Of a stretch of 64,000 nt of DNA, positions 43,930-54,043 are shown piece after piece. The notes under the pieces were generated by a model, which had not been told where the DNA came from, ran no database searches, and saw only the letters and a program-made list of their open reading frames with translations. The DNA lies in assembly GCF_900100365.1 (NCBI RefSeq), contig NZ_FNKU01000001.1, forward strand, positions 3,919,501 through 3,983,500, given 5' to 3'. A program made the translations under genes and the position numbers. Within the stretch, counting starts at the first letter, position 1. Each line of letters starts with the position of its first letter. The stretch is from Pseudomonas cannabina. Its GTDB lineage: Bacteria > Pseudomonadota > Gammaproteobacteria > Pseudomonadales > Pseudomonadaceae.

Positions 43930-46287
43930 ATGACGTCTCGCACTCCCTGCCCCCGTGGACACTTCATGCCTGCCCCGCTACCCAACGACACCCGACGCAT
44001 CACGCTGGCCAACGGCTTGAGTGTGGTGCTGTGTCACGATTCGCGGTTCAAGCGTAGTGCGGCTTCGTTGCGGGTCACCGCGGGCAGTCATGATGTGCCG
44101 CAGGCGTGGCCGGGGCTGGCGCATTTTCTGGAGCACCTGTTCTTCCTCGGCACTGAGCGCTTCCCCGCCGGGGAAAACCTGATGACCTTCGTGCAGCGTC
44201 ATGGTGGACAGGTGAATGCCAGCACCCGCGAGCGCACCACCGATTTTTTCTTCGAGCTGCCACAAGCTGCCTTCGCGCAAGGCCTGGAGCGCCTGTGCGA
44301 CATGCTCGCCAACCCGCGCATGGCCATTGCCGATCAACGGCGCGAACGCGAAGTGCTGCACGCCGAGTTCATTGCCTGGCTGGGCGACGTCGAAGCGCAA
44401 AAGCAGATACGCCTGCTTGCGCCGATCAATCCACAGCATCCGCTGCGCGGTTTCCATGCCGGCAACCGTTACAGCCTGTCCGTGCCCAATCCGGCGTTCC
44501 AGCAAGCACTGAACGATTTTTACACCCGTTTCTATCAAGCCGGGCAAATGACCTTATGCCTGACCGGGCCGCAATCGTTGAACGAACTGGAAGCGCTGGC
44601 CGAAAACCATGGCGTGCTGTTTGCCAGCGGAAAAAAGCTCAGACAGCGCCCGCCGCCGCCACTGGTGACTCACTCACCCGGTCATCAACAAAAAAGTGCT
44701 CAGCACACGTTGTTGTTTGCCTGCGAAGATTTGCCAGCGCAGGCAGGCGAGGCAGTAGCGTTTCTCTGCCACTGGATGAACAACACGCAGCCGGGCGGTC
44801 TGGTGGCCGGGCTGGCCGACAGAGGCCTGGCTGAATCGCTGAACGCCACGCCGTTGTATCAGTTCGAGGGCCAGTTACTGCTGGTTGTCGAGTTCAAAGG
44901 GGCCTTGGCAAACACAGCCCGTGTCAGCAGTGTGCTTTGCAACTGGCTTGAGTTCTTCAAGACCCATTGGCCTGCGCTGGTCGACGAATATCAGCGCCTG
45001 CAACAGCGTCGTCTGTGCAGGTACGAGCCTCTGGCGCTGGCGCATCACCATTGCCACGAGCTGCCAGCGCAACTGAGCGCACACGGCGCAACGGCACTGA
45101 GCATTTTGCTTGAACAGCTCATGTCAGATGCCTTGATCGATCCGCCGACTGTGGATAACTCAGACAACGATCACATTGACTGGCGTTTACCGTCGCCCAA
45201 TCCATTTCTGAATTCGACGCTGAACGACAGCGCTGAAGCCGTGCTTTATCTGCGCTGGGCGCTGCCATCCCCGCAACCTGCACTGTGGGAAAGGCTCAAT
45301 GCCAATCTCAAAGACCTGATCGAAAACGCCCGACAAGCCGGCGTGACCGTCACGTTCTGCGCTTATGGCGCGTTCTGGCAATTGCAACTCAACGGTCTGC
45401 GGGCGCCAATGGCCGACATCCTTGCGCACGGCCTGCATCGTCTGCACCTGCTTCAACCGGAAACGCTGAGACCCGAAACGCAGCCCGCGCTGATTCCGAT
45501 TCGTCAGTTGCTCAAACGCCTGGCTGATCACTATTTGAGCAGCGTGCCAGAGCAACCGGTCGGTGATCTGCAAGCCGTCTGGGCAGATTCACGCTGGATC
45601 AGTTTCACCAGAGGCTGGTGCCCTGCCAGCCAACTGCGGATCAACGCGGCACTGGACGCCACGCCCGGAACCCCGCACACCACCCCATCGACACTGCCAG
45701 CCCTACAGCCCGGCAAACGCTGGGCGTCTGAAGCGTCGTCCTCTTCAGAAGACGCCGTGCTGGTGTTTTGTCCTGCACCGAGCGAGTCAGCCGAAAACAA
45801 GGCCGCGTGGCGTCTGCTTGGGCACTTGTTGCAGGCACCGTTCTATCAAAAACTGCGGGTCGAATTGCAGCTGGGTTACGCGGTGTTCAGCGGCATCAGG
45901 CAAATCGCCGGGCGCAACGGGTTGCTGTTCGGCGTTCAAGCACCTACCTGCAACGCCGAACAACTGTTTCAGCACATCGAGGCCTTCATCGGCGCACTGC
46001 CGGATATCGTCCGGAGCGCAGACCTGCCCGAGCAAATCTGTGCCCTGTCAGCCCAATTCGACCCTATAAACCTGCCCGAACAGCAGCACGCCGAGCTGCA
46101 GTGGCAGGCGCACCTTGCCGGGCATCAAGACGATCCGGCGCAAGCGTTGCGAGAAGCTCTGTCAAATCTGGATACACACTCGTTGCTGGCCGCCGCTGAT
46201 CGATTGATCGACGCCACGAGCGGCTGGCTGATTGTGGCCAACCGCCCGGCTCCTGTGCCCAACGCCCGATCCTTACCTGAACGGTAA
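43930..46287 (+). CDS. pqqF: PQQ biosynthesis peptidase PqqF
   Basis: M16-family zinc peptidase (785 residues) thought to cut the PqqA precursor. It has the inverted zinc motif HFLEHLFFLG (H-x-x-E-H) and the distal glutamate region REREVLHAEFIAW. The four-domain M16 layout fits its length. The start is uncertain (43930 or 43966); the conserved part begins at PLPNDTRRITLANGLSVVL. It is 134 bp upstream of pqqA, as is usual in Pseudomonas. Confidence 0.9.
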   Translation: MTSRTPCPRGHFMPAPLPNDTRRITLANGLSVVLCHDSRFKRSAASLRVTAGSHDVPQAWPGLAHFLEHLFFLGTERFPAGENLMTFVQRHGGQVNASTRERTTDFFFELPQAAFAQGLERLCDMLANPRMAIADQRREREVLHAEFIAWLGDVEAQKQIRLLAPINPQHPLRGFHAGNRYSLSVPNPAFQQALNDFYTRFYQAGQMTLCLTGPQSLNELEALAENHGVLFASGKKLRQRPPPPLVTHSPGHQQKSAQHTLLFACEDLPAQAGEAVAFLCHWMNNTQPGGLVAGLADRGLAESLNATPLYQFEGQLLLVVEFKGALANTARVSSVLCNWLEFFKTHWPALVDEYQRLQQRRLCRYEPLALAHHHCHELPAQLSAHGATALSILLEQLMSDALIDPPTVDNSDNDHIDWRLPSPNPFLNSTLNDSAEAVLYLRWALPSPQPALWERLNANLKDLIENARQAGVTVTFCAYGAFWQLQLNGLRAPMADILAHGLHRLHLLQPETLRPETQPALIPIRQLLKRLADHYLSSVPEQPVGDLQAVWADSRWISFTRGWCPASQLRINAALDATPGTPHTTPSTLPALQPGKRWASEASSSSEDAVLVFCPAPSESAENKAAWRLLGHLLQAPFYQKLRVELQLGYAVFSGIRQIAGRNGLLFGVQAPTCNAEQLFQHIEAFIGALPDIVRSADLPEQICALSAQFDPINLPEQQHAELQWQAHLAGHQDDPAQALREALSNLDTHSLLAAADRLIDATSGWLIVANRPAPVPNARSLPER

Positions 46288-46421
46288 CGGTCTTTCGTGC
46301 AGATTCTGGCCCTGCTTAATTGTTAAAATGAGTAACATAGCTCCCTAAGCATCTGAACGTATGCCTCCAGCGATGCACTAAGATGTAGTCACCCACCGCT
46401 GCACTTATCCGAGGAGATTTT

Positions 46422-46496
46422 ATGTCGTGGACTAAACCTGCTTACACTGATCTGCGTATCGGTTTTGAAGTCACCATGTACTTCGCAAGCCGTTGA
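46422..46496 (+). CDS. pqqA: PQQ precursor peptide PqqA
   Basis: A 24-residue peptide [18 protein letters not shown] followed by MYFASR, with the conserved Glu16 and Tyr20 that are cross-linked to form pyrroloquinoline quinone. A GAGGAG ribosome-binding site is 8 bp upstream. It is first in the pqqABCDE-pqqH cluster. Confidence 0.97.
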
Positions 46497-46511
46497 TTTC
46501 AGTGCGTTGTG

Positions 46512-46538
46512 AAGCCTCGGTTCGCCGGGGCTTTTTTT
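46512..46538 (+). terminator. Attenuating terminator between pqqA and pqqB
   Basis: Stem AAGCCTCGG/CCGGGGCTT with a TTCG tetraloop (46512-46533) followed by T6. It lies 15 bp after pqqA and before pqqB, so most transcripts would end after pqqA. This fits the need for far more precursor peptide than enzymes. Confidence 0.88.
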
Positions 46539-46593
46539 ATGGTTGTGGCGGTTGTTTATTTTTGTGTTCCAGATTGTGTGCCAGGGAGCTGAC

Positions 46594-47505
46594 ATGTACA
46601 TCCAGATTCTAGGTTCCGCTGCGGGCGGTGGATTCCCCCAATGGAACTGCAACTGCGTCAATTGCGCAGGTTTTCGCGATAGCAGCCTGCGGGCCCAGGC
46701 GCGTACCCAGTCGTCCATTGCGCTGTCCGATGATGGCGTGAACTGGGTGCTGTGCAACGCGTCGCCGGATATTCGCGCGCAATTGCAGAGCTTCGCGCCC
46801 ATGCAGCCAGGCCGGGCGCTTCGTGACACCGGCATCAGCGCCATCGTGCTGATGGACAGCCAGATCGACCACACCACCGGCCTGCTCAGCCTGCGCGAAG
46901 GGTGCCCGCACCAGGTTTGGTGTACCGACATGGTTCACGAAGATCTGAGCACCGGCTTCCCGCTGTTCGAAATGCTCAAGCACTGGAACGGTGGCCTGAA
47001 CTGGAACCGTATCGAGCTGCAAGGCAGTTTCGTGATCCCGGCCTGCCCGAACCTGCGCTTCACGCCCTTCCCGTTGCGCAGCGCCGCACCGCCCTACTCG
47101 CCGCACCGCTTCGACCCGCATCCAGGCGACAACATTGGCCTGCTGGTCGAGGATACGCGCACCGGCGGCAAGCTGTTCTATGCGCCGGGGCTGGGCAAGG
47201 TCGTTGAAGCGCTCGCCGAGAAAATGCGCGCTGCCGATTGCCTGCTGGTCGACGGCACGATGTGGAACGACGACGAAATGCAGCGCCGTGGCGTGGGCAC
47301 CCGTACCGGCCGGGAAATGGGTCATTTGGCACAGAACGGCCCCGGCGGCATGCTCGAGGTGCTGGAAGGTTTCCCGGATCAGCGCAAGGTGCTGATCCAC
47401 ATCAACAACACCAACCCGATTCTCGACGAAGACTCGCCGGAGCGCGCCGAGCTGGTGCGGCGTAACGTCGAAGTTGCCTATGACGGCATGAGCATCGAGC
47501 TTTAG
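46594..47505 (+). CDS. pqqB: PQQ biosynthesis protein PqqB
   Basis: A 303-residue metallo-beta-lactamase-fold protein (start ATG 46594, [21 protein letters not shown]). It has [16 protein letters not shown] (metal-binding) and [15 protein letters not shown]. It acts in late PQQ maturation as an oxidoreductase-type enzyme. pqqC follows after 8 bp. Confidence 0.96.
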   Translation: MYIQILGSAAGGGFPQWNCNCVNCAGFRDSSLRAQARTQSSIALSDDGVNWVLCNASPDIRAQLQSFAPMQPGRALRDTGISAIVLMDSQIDHTTGLLSLREGCPHQVWCTDMVHEDLSTGFPLFEMLKHWNGGLNWNRIELQGSFVIPACPNLRFTPFPLRSAAPPYSPHRFDPHPGDNIGLLVEDTRTGGKLFYAPGLGKVVEALAEKMRAADCLLVDGTMWNDDEMQRRGVGTRTGREMGHLAQNGPGGMLEVLEGFPDQRKVLIHINNTNPILDEDSPERAELVRRNVEVAYDGMSIEL

Positions 47506-47513
47506 GAACTGAC

Positions 47514-48269
47514 ATGAGCGAAGCGACTGCGTTGTCCCCCGCTGAATTTGAGCAGGCCCTGCGTGCCAAGGGCGCGTACTACCACATCTATCACCCGTTT
47601 CACGTGGCGATGTACGAAGGCCGCGCGACCCGCGAGCAGATTCAGGGCTGGGTCGCCAACCGTTTCTACTATCAGGTGAACATTCCGCTCAAGGACGCAG
47701 CGATTCTGGCCAATTGCCCGGATCGCGAGATTCGTCGCGAATGGATTCAGCGCCTGCTCGATCACGATGGCGCGCCCGGTGAAGACGGCGGCATCGAAGC
47801 CTGGCTACGCCTCGGTGAGGCGGTCGGGCTGGACCCGGATCAACTGCGCTCTCAGGAACTGGTGCTGCCGGGCGTGCGCTTTGCGGTCGACGCTTACGTG
47901 AACTTCGCCCGTCGCGCCAATTGGCAGGAAGCGGCCAGCAGCTCGCTGACCGAACTGTTCGCGCCGCAGATCCATCAGTCGCGGCTGGACAGCTGGCCGC
48001 AGCATTACCCGTGGATCGACCCGGCCGGTTACGCGTATTTCCGCACTCGCCTGGGCCAGGCCCGGCGCGATGTAGAACATGGCCTCGCGATCACGCTACA
48101 GCACTACACTACGTATGAAGGCCAGCAGCGTATGCTGGAAATCCTGCAGTTCAAACTCGACATTCTGTGGAGCATGCTCGATGCGATGTCCATGGCCTAC
48201 GAGCTGAATCGCCCGCCGTATCACAGTGTTACAAACCAGAAGGTCTGGCATAAGGGGATTACGCTATGA
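47514..48269 (+). CDS. pqqC: PQQ synthase PqqC
   Basis: A 251-residue cofactor-less oxidase that performs the final eight-electron oxidation and ring closure. Motifs [35 protein letters not shown] and [17 protein letters not shown] match PqqC. The end overlaps pqqD by ATGA. Confidence 0.97.
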   Translation: MSEATALSPAEFEQALRAKGAYYHIYHPFHVAMYEGRATREQIQGWVANRFYYQVNIPLKDAAILANCPDREIRREWIQRLLDHDGAPGEDGGIEAWLRLGEAVGLDPDQLRSQELVLPGVRFAVDAYVNFARRANWQEAASSSLTELFAPQIHQSRLDSWPQHYPWIDPAGYAYFRTRLGQARRDVEHGLAITLQHYTTYEGQQRMLEILQFKLDILWSMLDAMSMAYELNRPPYHSVTNQKVWHKGITL

Positions 48270-48550
48270 AGCACGATCCGACGTTCCGCGCGTTGACACC
48301 CACGTGGCACCAAGGCTATCGCTTTCAGTACGAGCCGGCGCAAAAAGCCCACGTGGTGCTTTACCCTGAAGGCATGATCAAACTCAATGACAGCGCGGCC
48401 ATGATTGGCGGGCTGATCGATGGGCAGCGTACGATCGCTGCCATCATCCATGAGCTTCATCAGCAGTTCCCGAATGTCCCCGAACTGGGCATGGACGTCG
48501 ACGAGTTCATGGAAGGCGCCAAAAAGAAAAACTGGATCGATCTTGTCTGA
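48266..48550 (+). CDS. pqqD: PQQ peptide chaperone PqqD
   Basis: A 94-residue winged-helix (RRE-type) protein that presents PqqA to Pqq[23 protein letters not shown] ... [16 protein letters not shown]. It overlaps pqqC and pqqE at both ends, consistent with tight translational coupling. Confidence 0.95.
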   Translation: MKHDPTFRALTPTWHQGYRFQYEPAQKAHVVLYPEGMIKLNDSAAMIGGLIDGQRTIAAIIHELHQQFPNVPELGMDVDEFMEGAKKKNWIDLV

Positions 48551-49712
48551 CATCACGCCCGCTACCAACAGTCCCTACATTCCGCCCACGCCCGAGGTCG
48601 GCCTTCCGCTGTGGCTGCTCGCCGAGCTGACCTATCGCTGCCCGCTGCAATGCCCTTACTGCTCCAACCCGCTGGATTTCGCCAAACAGGGCCAGGAGCT
48701 GACCACCGAGCAGTGGTTCAAGGTCATGCAGGAAGCGCGGGAAATGGGGGCGGCGCAGATCGGTTTTTCCGGCGGCGAGCCGCTGGTGCGTCAGGACCTC
48801 GCCGAGCTGGTCGCCGAAGCGCGCCGGCTGGGCTTTTATACCAACCTCATCACCTCGGGCATCGGTCTGACCGAAGAAAAGATCATCGCCTTCAAACAAG
48901 CGGGGCTGGACCATATCCAGATCAGCTTTCAGGCCAGCGACGAGCAAGTGAACAACATGCTCGCCGGCTCGAAGAAAGCCTTCGCGCAAAAGCTGGAAAT
49001 GGCCAAAGCGGTTAAAAAGCATGGCTACCCGATGGTGCTGAATTTTGTCACCCATCGGCACAACATCGACCGGATCGACAAGATCATCGAGCTGTGTCTA
49101 GCGCTGGAGGCGGACTTCGTCGAACTGGCGACCTGTCAGTTTTACGGCTGGGCGCATTTGAACCGTATTGGCCTGCTGCCGACCAAGGATCAACTGGTGC
49201 GTGCCGAAGCCGTCACCAATCAATACCGGGCGCGGCTAGAGGCGGAAAATCACCCGTGCAAACTGATCTTCGTCACCCCCGATTACTATGAAGAGCGCCC
49301 CAAGGCCTGCATGAATGGCTGGGGCAATATCTTCCTGACCGTGACCCCGGACGGCACTGCCCTGCCCTGTCACGGCGCGCGGCAGATGCCGATCCAGTTC
49401 CCCAACGTGCGTGACCACAGCATGCAGCACATCTGGTACGACTCGTTCGGCTTCAACCGTTTTCGCGGTTACGACTGGATGCCCGAGCCGTGCCGTTCGT
49501 GCGACGAGAAAGAAAAGGACTTCGGCGGCTGCCGCTGCCAGGCGTTCATGCTGACCGGTGATGCGGCCAACGCCGATCCGGTGTGCAGCAAATCCTATCA
49601 CCACGGGATCATCACTCAGGCTCGCGACGAGTCCGAAACCGCTACTCAAACCATTGAAGAGCTGGCCTTTCGCAATGACCGAAACTCACGACTCATCGCA
49701 AAATCTTCCTGA
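48543..49712 (+). CDS. pqqE: Radical SAM enzyme PqqE
   Basis: Forms the Glu-Tyr carbon-carbon cross-link in PqqA. The 389-residue protein has the radical SAM cluster [14 protein letters not shown] (C-x3-C-x2-C) and the C-terminal auxiliary-cluster SPASM cysteines ([19 protein letters not shown]). TTG 48543 is the best start ([20 protein letters not shown]); it overlaps the pqqD stop. The longer frame from 48420 reads pqqD in another phase. Confidence 0.94.
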   Translation: MSDITPATNSPYIPPTPEVGLPLWLLAELTYRCPLQCPYCSNPLDFAKQGQELTTEQWFKVMQEAREMGAAQIGFSGGEPLVRQDLAELVAEARRLGFYTNLITSGIGLTEEKIIAFKQAGLDHIQISFQASDEQVNNMLAGSKKAFAQKLEMAKAVKKHGYPMVLNFVTHRHNIDRIDKIIELCLALEADFVELATCQFYGWAHLNRIGLLPTKDQLVRAEAVTNQYRARLEAENHPCKLIFVTPDYYEERPKACMNGWGNIFLTVTPDGTALPCHGARQMPIQFPNVRDHSMQHIWYDSFGFNRFRGYDWMPEPCRSCDEKEKDFGGCRCQAFMLTGDAANADPVCSKSYHHGIITQARDESETATQTIEELAFRNDRNSRLIAKSS

Positions 49713-51507
49713 ACCCCTGACTGCCGCTCAGGCGGTTGCAGCGGGCGTCGACTTCGCCGAGCTGGACGTCAACTCCGCAGGCCTGTTCTGGAATGAATAT
49801 CGGTCCGAAGACGGGGCCAGTCGCCTCTGGCACTGGTACGCGAACAGCAAGCGCTGCCTGACGCCGCAGGGCTACAGCGTGCGCAGCCGGGTGTATGAAT
49901 ACGGCGGCGGGTCGTTCTGCCTGGCCGACGACGGTGTGGTGTTCGTCAATGAACGCGATCAGCAGCTTTATCGACAGGCGCTGGACGCCAGTGAACCGCT
50001 GGCCCTGACTCATGGCGACAAACGTTACGGCGGCCTGTTTTTCAGCAACGACCAGGTTCTCGCCGTCGAAGAAGACCACGACACCCACCGGCTGGTCGCC
50101 ATCGCCTTGGTGGATGGTCAGCGCACGCTGCTGGCCGAAGGCGCCGACTTCTACGCGTCACCCGTTATCAGCGCCGACGGCAAACGCCTCGCCTGGATCG
50201 AATGGCAGCGCCCCCATCAACCGTGGACCCGCACCCGCCTGATGTGCGCAACCCGGCAGGACGATGGCCACTGGGGTGCTGCGTTGTGTGTTGCAGGTGA
50301 TGACACCGAAGAATCCTTGCAACAACCGCGCTTCGACGCGCAGGGCCGGCTGTTCTGCCTGACTGATCGCGGCGGCTTCTGGCAGCCATGGGGCGAGTCG
50401 CCTTCCGGGTTTGCACCGCTTGCGGCCGCGCCCGCTGATCATGCGTCCGCGCCGTGGCAACTGGGCAGTTGCACCTGGCTGCCGATCAACGAGGGTTATC
50501 TGGCCAGTTGGGCGCAGGACGGCTCGTGGGTACTGGGCCTTAAAAACGCAGACGGCTCGGCGCAGGATTTCAGCGCCGGATACAACCGGTTCCGCAGCCT
50601 GGCAGTCGACGAAGACTTTATCTACTGCATCGCAGCCTCGGCGGTCAGCACCTCTGCCGTGCTGGCCATCTCCCGAGCCGATCAACGCGTGCAGGTGTTG
50701 GCCGGTGGCGGCTCTCCGTTGCCGGTCGAGCAGATCAGCCTTCCGCAGGCGTTGCGCTATCCCAGCGGCGGCGCCGAGGCTTACGGTTATTTCTACCCAG
50801 CCATGACCGGAGTGCAAACGCCGCCGCTGGTGGTCTTCATTCACGGCGGCCCGACGTCGGCCTGCTACCCGGTGCTGGACCCGCGTATTCAATACTGGAC
50901 ACATCGCGGGTTTGCCGTGGCGGACCTGAACTATCGTGGCAGCAGCGGCTACGGCCGCGAGTATCGACAAAGCCTGCATCTGACCTGGGGCGTGGCGGAT
51001 GTCGAGGATGCCTGTGCGGTGGTCAGCCATCTGGCCGAACGTGGTCTGATCGATGAGCAGCAGGCGTTCATACGCGGCGGCAGCGCAGGCGGTTATACCA
51101 CCTTGTGCGCACTCGCCTTTCAAGACGTGTTTCGCGCCGGGGCCAGCCTGTACGGGGTCAGCGATCCGGTAGCGCTGGCGAAGGCCACGCATAAGTTCGA
51201 GGGTGATTATCTGGACTGGCTGATCGGTGACCCGCTCAAGGACATCGAGCGCTATGAGGCCCGCACGCCTTTATTACATGCAGAACGCATCAGCGTGCCG
51301 GTGATTTTCTTTCAGGGCGAACTGGATGCCGTGGTGGTGCCGGAGCAGACGCGTTCCATGCTCAAGGCCTTGCAGGACAGGGGCATCAAGACCGAAGCGC
51401 ATTTTTATCCGGACGAGCATCATGGGTTCCGCAAGGCAAACAACCTGGCAGATGCGCTGGAAAAGGAATGGAAGTTTTACCGGGATGTGCTTGATGCGGC
51501 CGATTGA
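49675..51507 (+). CDS. pqqH: S9-family peptidase at the end of the pqq cluster
   Basis: A 610-residue prolyl-oligopeptidase-type protein. The N-terminal beta-propeller precedes an alpha/beta-hydrolase with [14 protein letters not shown], the nucleophile serine in [11 protein letters not shown] (~residue 466), D in [12 protein letters not shown] and H in DEHHGFRK. It overlaps pqqE by 38 bp. It may help degrade the PqqA leader; the name pqqH follows the position in Pseudomonas and is less certain than the enzyme family. Confidence 0.85.
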   Translation: MTETHDSSQNLPEPLTAAQAVAAGVDFAELDVNSAGLFWNEYRSEDGASRLWHWYANSKRCLTPQGYSVRSRVYEYGGGSFCLADDGVVFVNERDQQLYRQALDASEPLALTHGDKRYGGLFFSNDQVLAVEEDHDTHRLVAIALVDGQRTLLAEGADFYASPVISADGKRLAWIEWQRPHQPWTRTRLMCATRQDDGHWGAALCVAGDDTEESLQQPRFDAQGRLFCLTDRGGFWQPWGESPSGFAPLAAAPADHASAPWQLGSCTWLPINEGYLASWAQDGSWVLGLKNADGSAQDFSAGYNRFRSLAVDEDFIYCIAASAVSTSAVLAISRADQRVQVLAGGGSPLPVEQISLPQALRYPSGGAEAYGYFYPAMTGVQTPPLVVFIHGGPTSACYPVLDPRIQYWTHRGFAVADLNYRGSSGYGREYRQSLHLTWGVADVEDACAVVSHLAERGLIDEQQAFIRGGSAGGYTTLCALAFQDVFRAGASLYGVSDPVALAKATHKFEGDYLDWLIGDPLKDIERYEARTPLLHAERISVPVIFFQGELDAVVVPEQTRSMLKALQDRGIKTEAHFYPDEHHGFRKANNLADALEKEWKFYRDVLDAAD

Positions 51508-51548
51508 TCGTTCCTGCTGAAGGAACGATCAACCAAAGCGCCAGGGCG

Positions 51549-51710
51549 TTACTTACGCGAAACGATGATGTAGATCGCGTGGATGATGCCCGGAATGTAA
51601 CCCAACAGGGTCAGCAGGATATTCAGCCAGAAAGCGCCAGCAAAGCCGACTTGCATGAACACGCCCACGGGCGGCAGCAGAATGGCGAAGATGATACGAA
51701 TGATGTCCAT
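51549..51710 (-). CDS. YqaE/Pmp3-family small membrane protein
   Basis: A 53-residue peptide MDIIRIIFAILLPPVGVFMQ followed by a GFAGAFWLNILLTLLGYIPG segment ending in VSRK. Two membrane helices with the Pmp3 pattern LLPPVGVF and LNILLTLLGYIPGIIHA identify the family. An AGGAG ribosome-binding site precedes ATG 51710. It is convergent with pqqH. Family members are often stress-induced membrane-potential modulators. Confidence 0.9.
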   Translation of the reverse strand: MDIIRIIFAILLPPVGVFMQVGFAGAFWLNILLTLLGYIPGIIHAIYIIVSRK

Positions 51711-51884
51711 GGGATGCTCCTGAGTGATTGGCTCTAAATGGCCATACAGCTAATCGACCTTGGGCATCGATGAGGGTTCAACAGCTGTGGCAAGGTGCCA
51801 GTCTTTTCCTCGAAAAATCACGCCGGATATTCGCTCCGCACAGTATTTCGTGCTCCGCGAAGTCTGAATGCCTGAAACGCAGAC

Positions 51885-51910
51885 AAAGAAAACCCCGCCG
51901 AAGCGGGGCT
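51885..51910 (-). terminator. Minus-strand terminator downstream of an acyl-CoA dehydrogenase gene
   Basis: Read on the minus strand, CCCCGC-TTCG-GCGGGG then TTTTCTTT. It lies about 190 bp after the stop of the gene at 52098-53876. The remaining 51911-52097 holds nothing recognisable. Confidence 0.7.
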
Positions 51911-52097
51911 TTCCAGACTGTTTCCCTGATTTCTCTTTCACCCCGCCATCCTGGCAGGCTTCCCTACGTGTCCTTGTTATGTCTGATTGCGCTTCCTGCG
52001 CTACGTCCATGAACAAAGATTAACTTTGGATCCTTTTTTTGGGAAGAGGCCAAATGGCACCACGACGTGTAAGTAAATGCTTACAGACTTTTCCCGA

Positions 52098-53876
52098 TCA
52101 GAATTGTGACGCTTCCAGCAGGAACAGCGACTCGCTGCCCGCGCGCACAGATGCATCCAGCGAGTGGATACGCGGCAGCAAACGGGCGAAGTAGAAGCGC
52201 GCCGTGCCCATTTTGCTGGCGTAAAATTCTTCCTGCTGCTCCTTGCCGACGGCAGCCTTGGCCATCATTGCCCACATGTAGGCGTAGGCGGTGTAACCGA
52301 ACAGGTGCAGATACTCCACCGACGCCGCGCCGATTTCGTTGGGGTTGTTACGCGAGCGGTCCAGCACCCACGCGGTCAACTCATCCAGCATGTTCAGCGC
52401 CGAGGTCAACGGCCGGGTGAATTCGCTCAGCGCACTGTCGGACGCACTGATGAACTGACGCACTTCATCCGAGAACAACTGATAGAAGGCGCCGTTAGAG
52501 CCGACGATCTTGCGGCCGACCAGATCCAGCGCCTGAATGCCGTTGGTGCCTTCGTATATCTGTGTGATACGCACGTCACGCACCAGTTGCTCCTGGCCCC
52601 ATTCGCGAATGTAGCCATGGCCGCCAAACACCTGCTGGCCATGTACCGTGGTTTCCAGGCCGATATCACTGAGAAACGCTTTGGCCACCGGCGTCAACAG
52701 CGCGACCAGGTCATCGGCACGTTTGCGCGCCGTGTCATCGTCGCTGAACTTGGCAATATCCAGTTGCAGCGCGACGTAGCTGGAGAACGCCCGACCGCCT
52801 TCGTTGAAGGCCTTCATGGTCAGCAGCATGCGCCGCACATCGGGGTGGACGATGATCGGGTCAGCGGCCTTGTCTGTGTTTTGTGCACCAGTCGGGGCAC
52901 GGCTTTGTATGCGATCGAGGGCATATTCGATAGCGTTCTGATAAGACTGCACGCCCGACGCCAGGCCTTGAATGCCGACGCCCAGGCGCTCGTAATTCAT
53001 CATCGTGAACATTGCCGCCAGGCCCTTATTCGGCTCGCCGATCAGGTAGCCGACCGCGTCGTCGAAGTTCATGACACAGGTCGCGGAGGCCTGAATACCC
53101 ATCTTGTGCTCGATGGAGCCACAGCTGACGGTATTGCGCTCGCCAACGCTGCCGTCGTCACCGACCATGAACTTGGGCACCAGAAACAGCGAGATACCTT
53201 TCGGCCCGGGCGGCGCGTCAGGCAGCTTGGCAAGCACCAGGTGAATGATGTTTTCCGTCAGATCGTGCTCGCCGCCGGTGATGAAAATCTTGCTGCCGGT
53301 GATCCTGTAAGTCTCGTCAGGCTGAGGCTCGGCTCGGGTGCGAATCATGCCGAGGTCAGTACCGGCGTGCGCCTCGGTCAGGCACATCGACCCGGCCCAG
53401 GCGCCCGAATACATATTGGGCAGGAATTTGGCCTTGAGCGCTTCACTGGCGTGGGTGTTAATGGACACGCAGGCACCGGAGGTCAGCATCGCGTACAGAC
53501 CAAAGGCCAGGCTGGCGGAGTTGATCATCTCTTCGACCTGCGCCGAGACCACCTTGGGCATGCCCATGCCGCCGAACTCGGGATTACCGCCTACGCCCAC
53601 CCAGCCACCTTCGGCGTAAGTCCGATAAGCTTCAGGGAAGCCCGCCGGGGTAGTCACGACGGTGTCTTTCCAGTGACAGCCTTCTTCATCACCGTTACGG
53701 CTCAGCGGGGCGATGGTCTTGCTGGTGACTTTGCCGGCTTCTTCGAGAATGGCGTCGACCGTTTCAGCATCGACTGTTTCGGCCAGCTCAGGCAGTTGCG
53801 CCCAGAGTCTGGAAACCTCGAACACTTCATTGAGGACGAAGCGCATATCGCGCAGCGGCGCTTTGTAGTCAGCCAT
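52098..53876 (-). CDS. Acyl-CoA dehydrogenase (FadE-like, long form)
   Basis: A 592-residue flavoprotein that would introduce the alpha-beta double bond in fatty acyl-CoA. Start ATG 53876 (MADYKAPLRDMRFVLNEVFE). Family blocks: MCLTEAHAGTDLGMIRTRA, ITGSKIFITGGEHD, FGGHGYIREWGQEQLVRDVRI and QIYEGTNGIQALDLVGRK. Its C-terminal extension marks the ~600-residue FadE subfamily. It is a paralogue of the gene at 55693-57498. Confidence 0.92.
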   Translation of the reverse strand: MADYKAPLRDMRFVLNEVFEVSRLWAQLPELAETVDAETVDAILEEAGKVTSKTIAPLSRNGDEEGCHWKDTVVTTPAGFPEAYRTYAEGGWVGVGGNPEFGGMGMPKVVSAQVEEMINSASLAFGLYAMLTSGACVSINTHASEALKAKFLPNMYSGAWAGSMCLTEAHAGTDLGMIRTRAEPQPDETYRITGSKIFITGGEHDLTENIIHLVLAKLPDAPPGPKGISLFLVPKFMVGDDGSVGERNTVSCGSIEHKMGIQASATCVMNFDDAVGYLIGEPNKGLAAMFTMMNYERLGVGIQGLASGVQSYQNAIEYALDRIQSRAPTGAQNTDKAADPIIVHPDVRRMLLTMKAFNEGGRAFSSYVALQLDIAKFSDDDTARKRADDLVALLTPVAKAFLSDIGLETTVHGQQVFGGHGYIREWGQEQLVRDVRITQIYEGTNGIQALDLVGRKIVGSNGAFYQLFSDEVRQFISASDSALSEFTRPLTSALNMLDELTAWVLDRSRNNPNEIGAASVEYLHLFGYTAYAYMWAMMAKAAVGKEQQEEFYASKMGTARFYFARLLPRIHSLDASVRAGSESLFLLEASQF

Positions 53877-54043
53877 GGCAAACCTCGTGAACACGTAGCG
53901 AGAAACTTGGGAGGCCGATCGATGCGTGCAGCGAGGCAGATCAGCCGTCGGTTTTCACGAGTCTACCCGAACAACATTTCAGACACATAGGGTCGTGTCA
54001 TGACTGATTAGTCACAACAGGTCACGTGAGTAGAATGATTTGA

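Noticed and set aside
52164..53990. 608-codon open frame on the plus strand opposite the first acyl-CoA dehydrogenase gene
   Set aside because: It lies wholly antisense to a clearly conserved gene; long antisense frames are common in high-GC DNA, and its product has no domain character.
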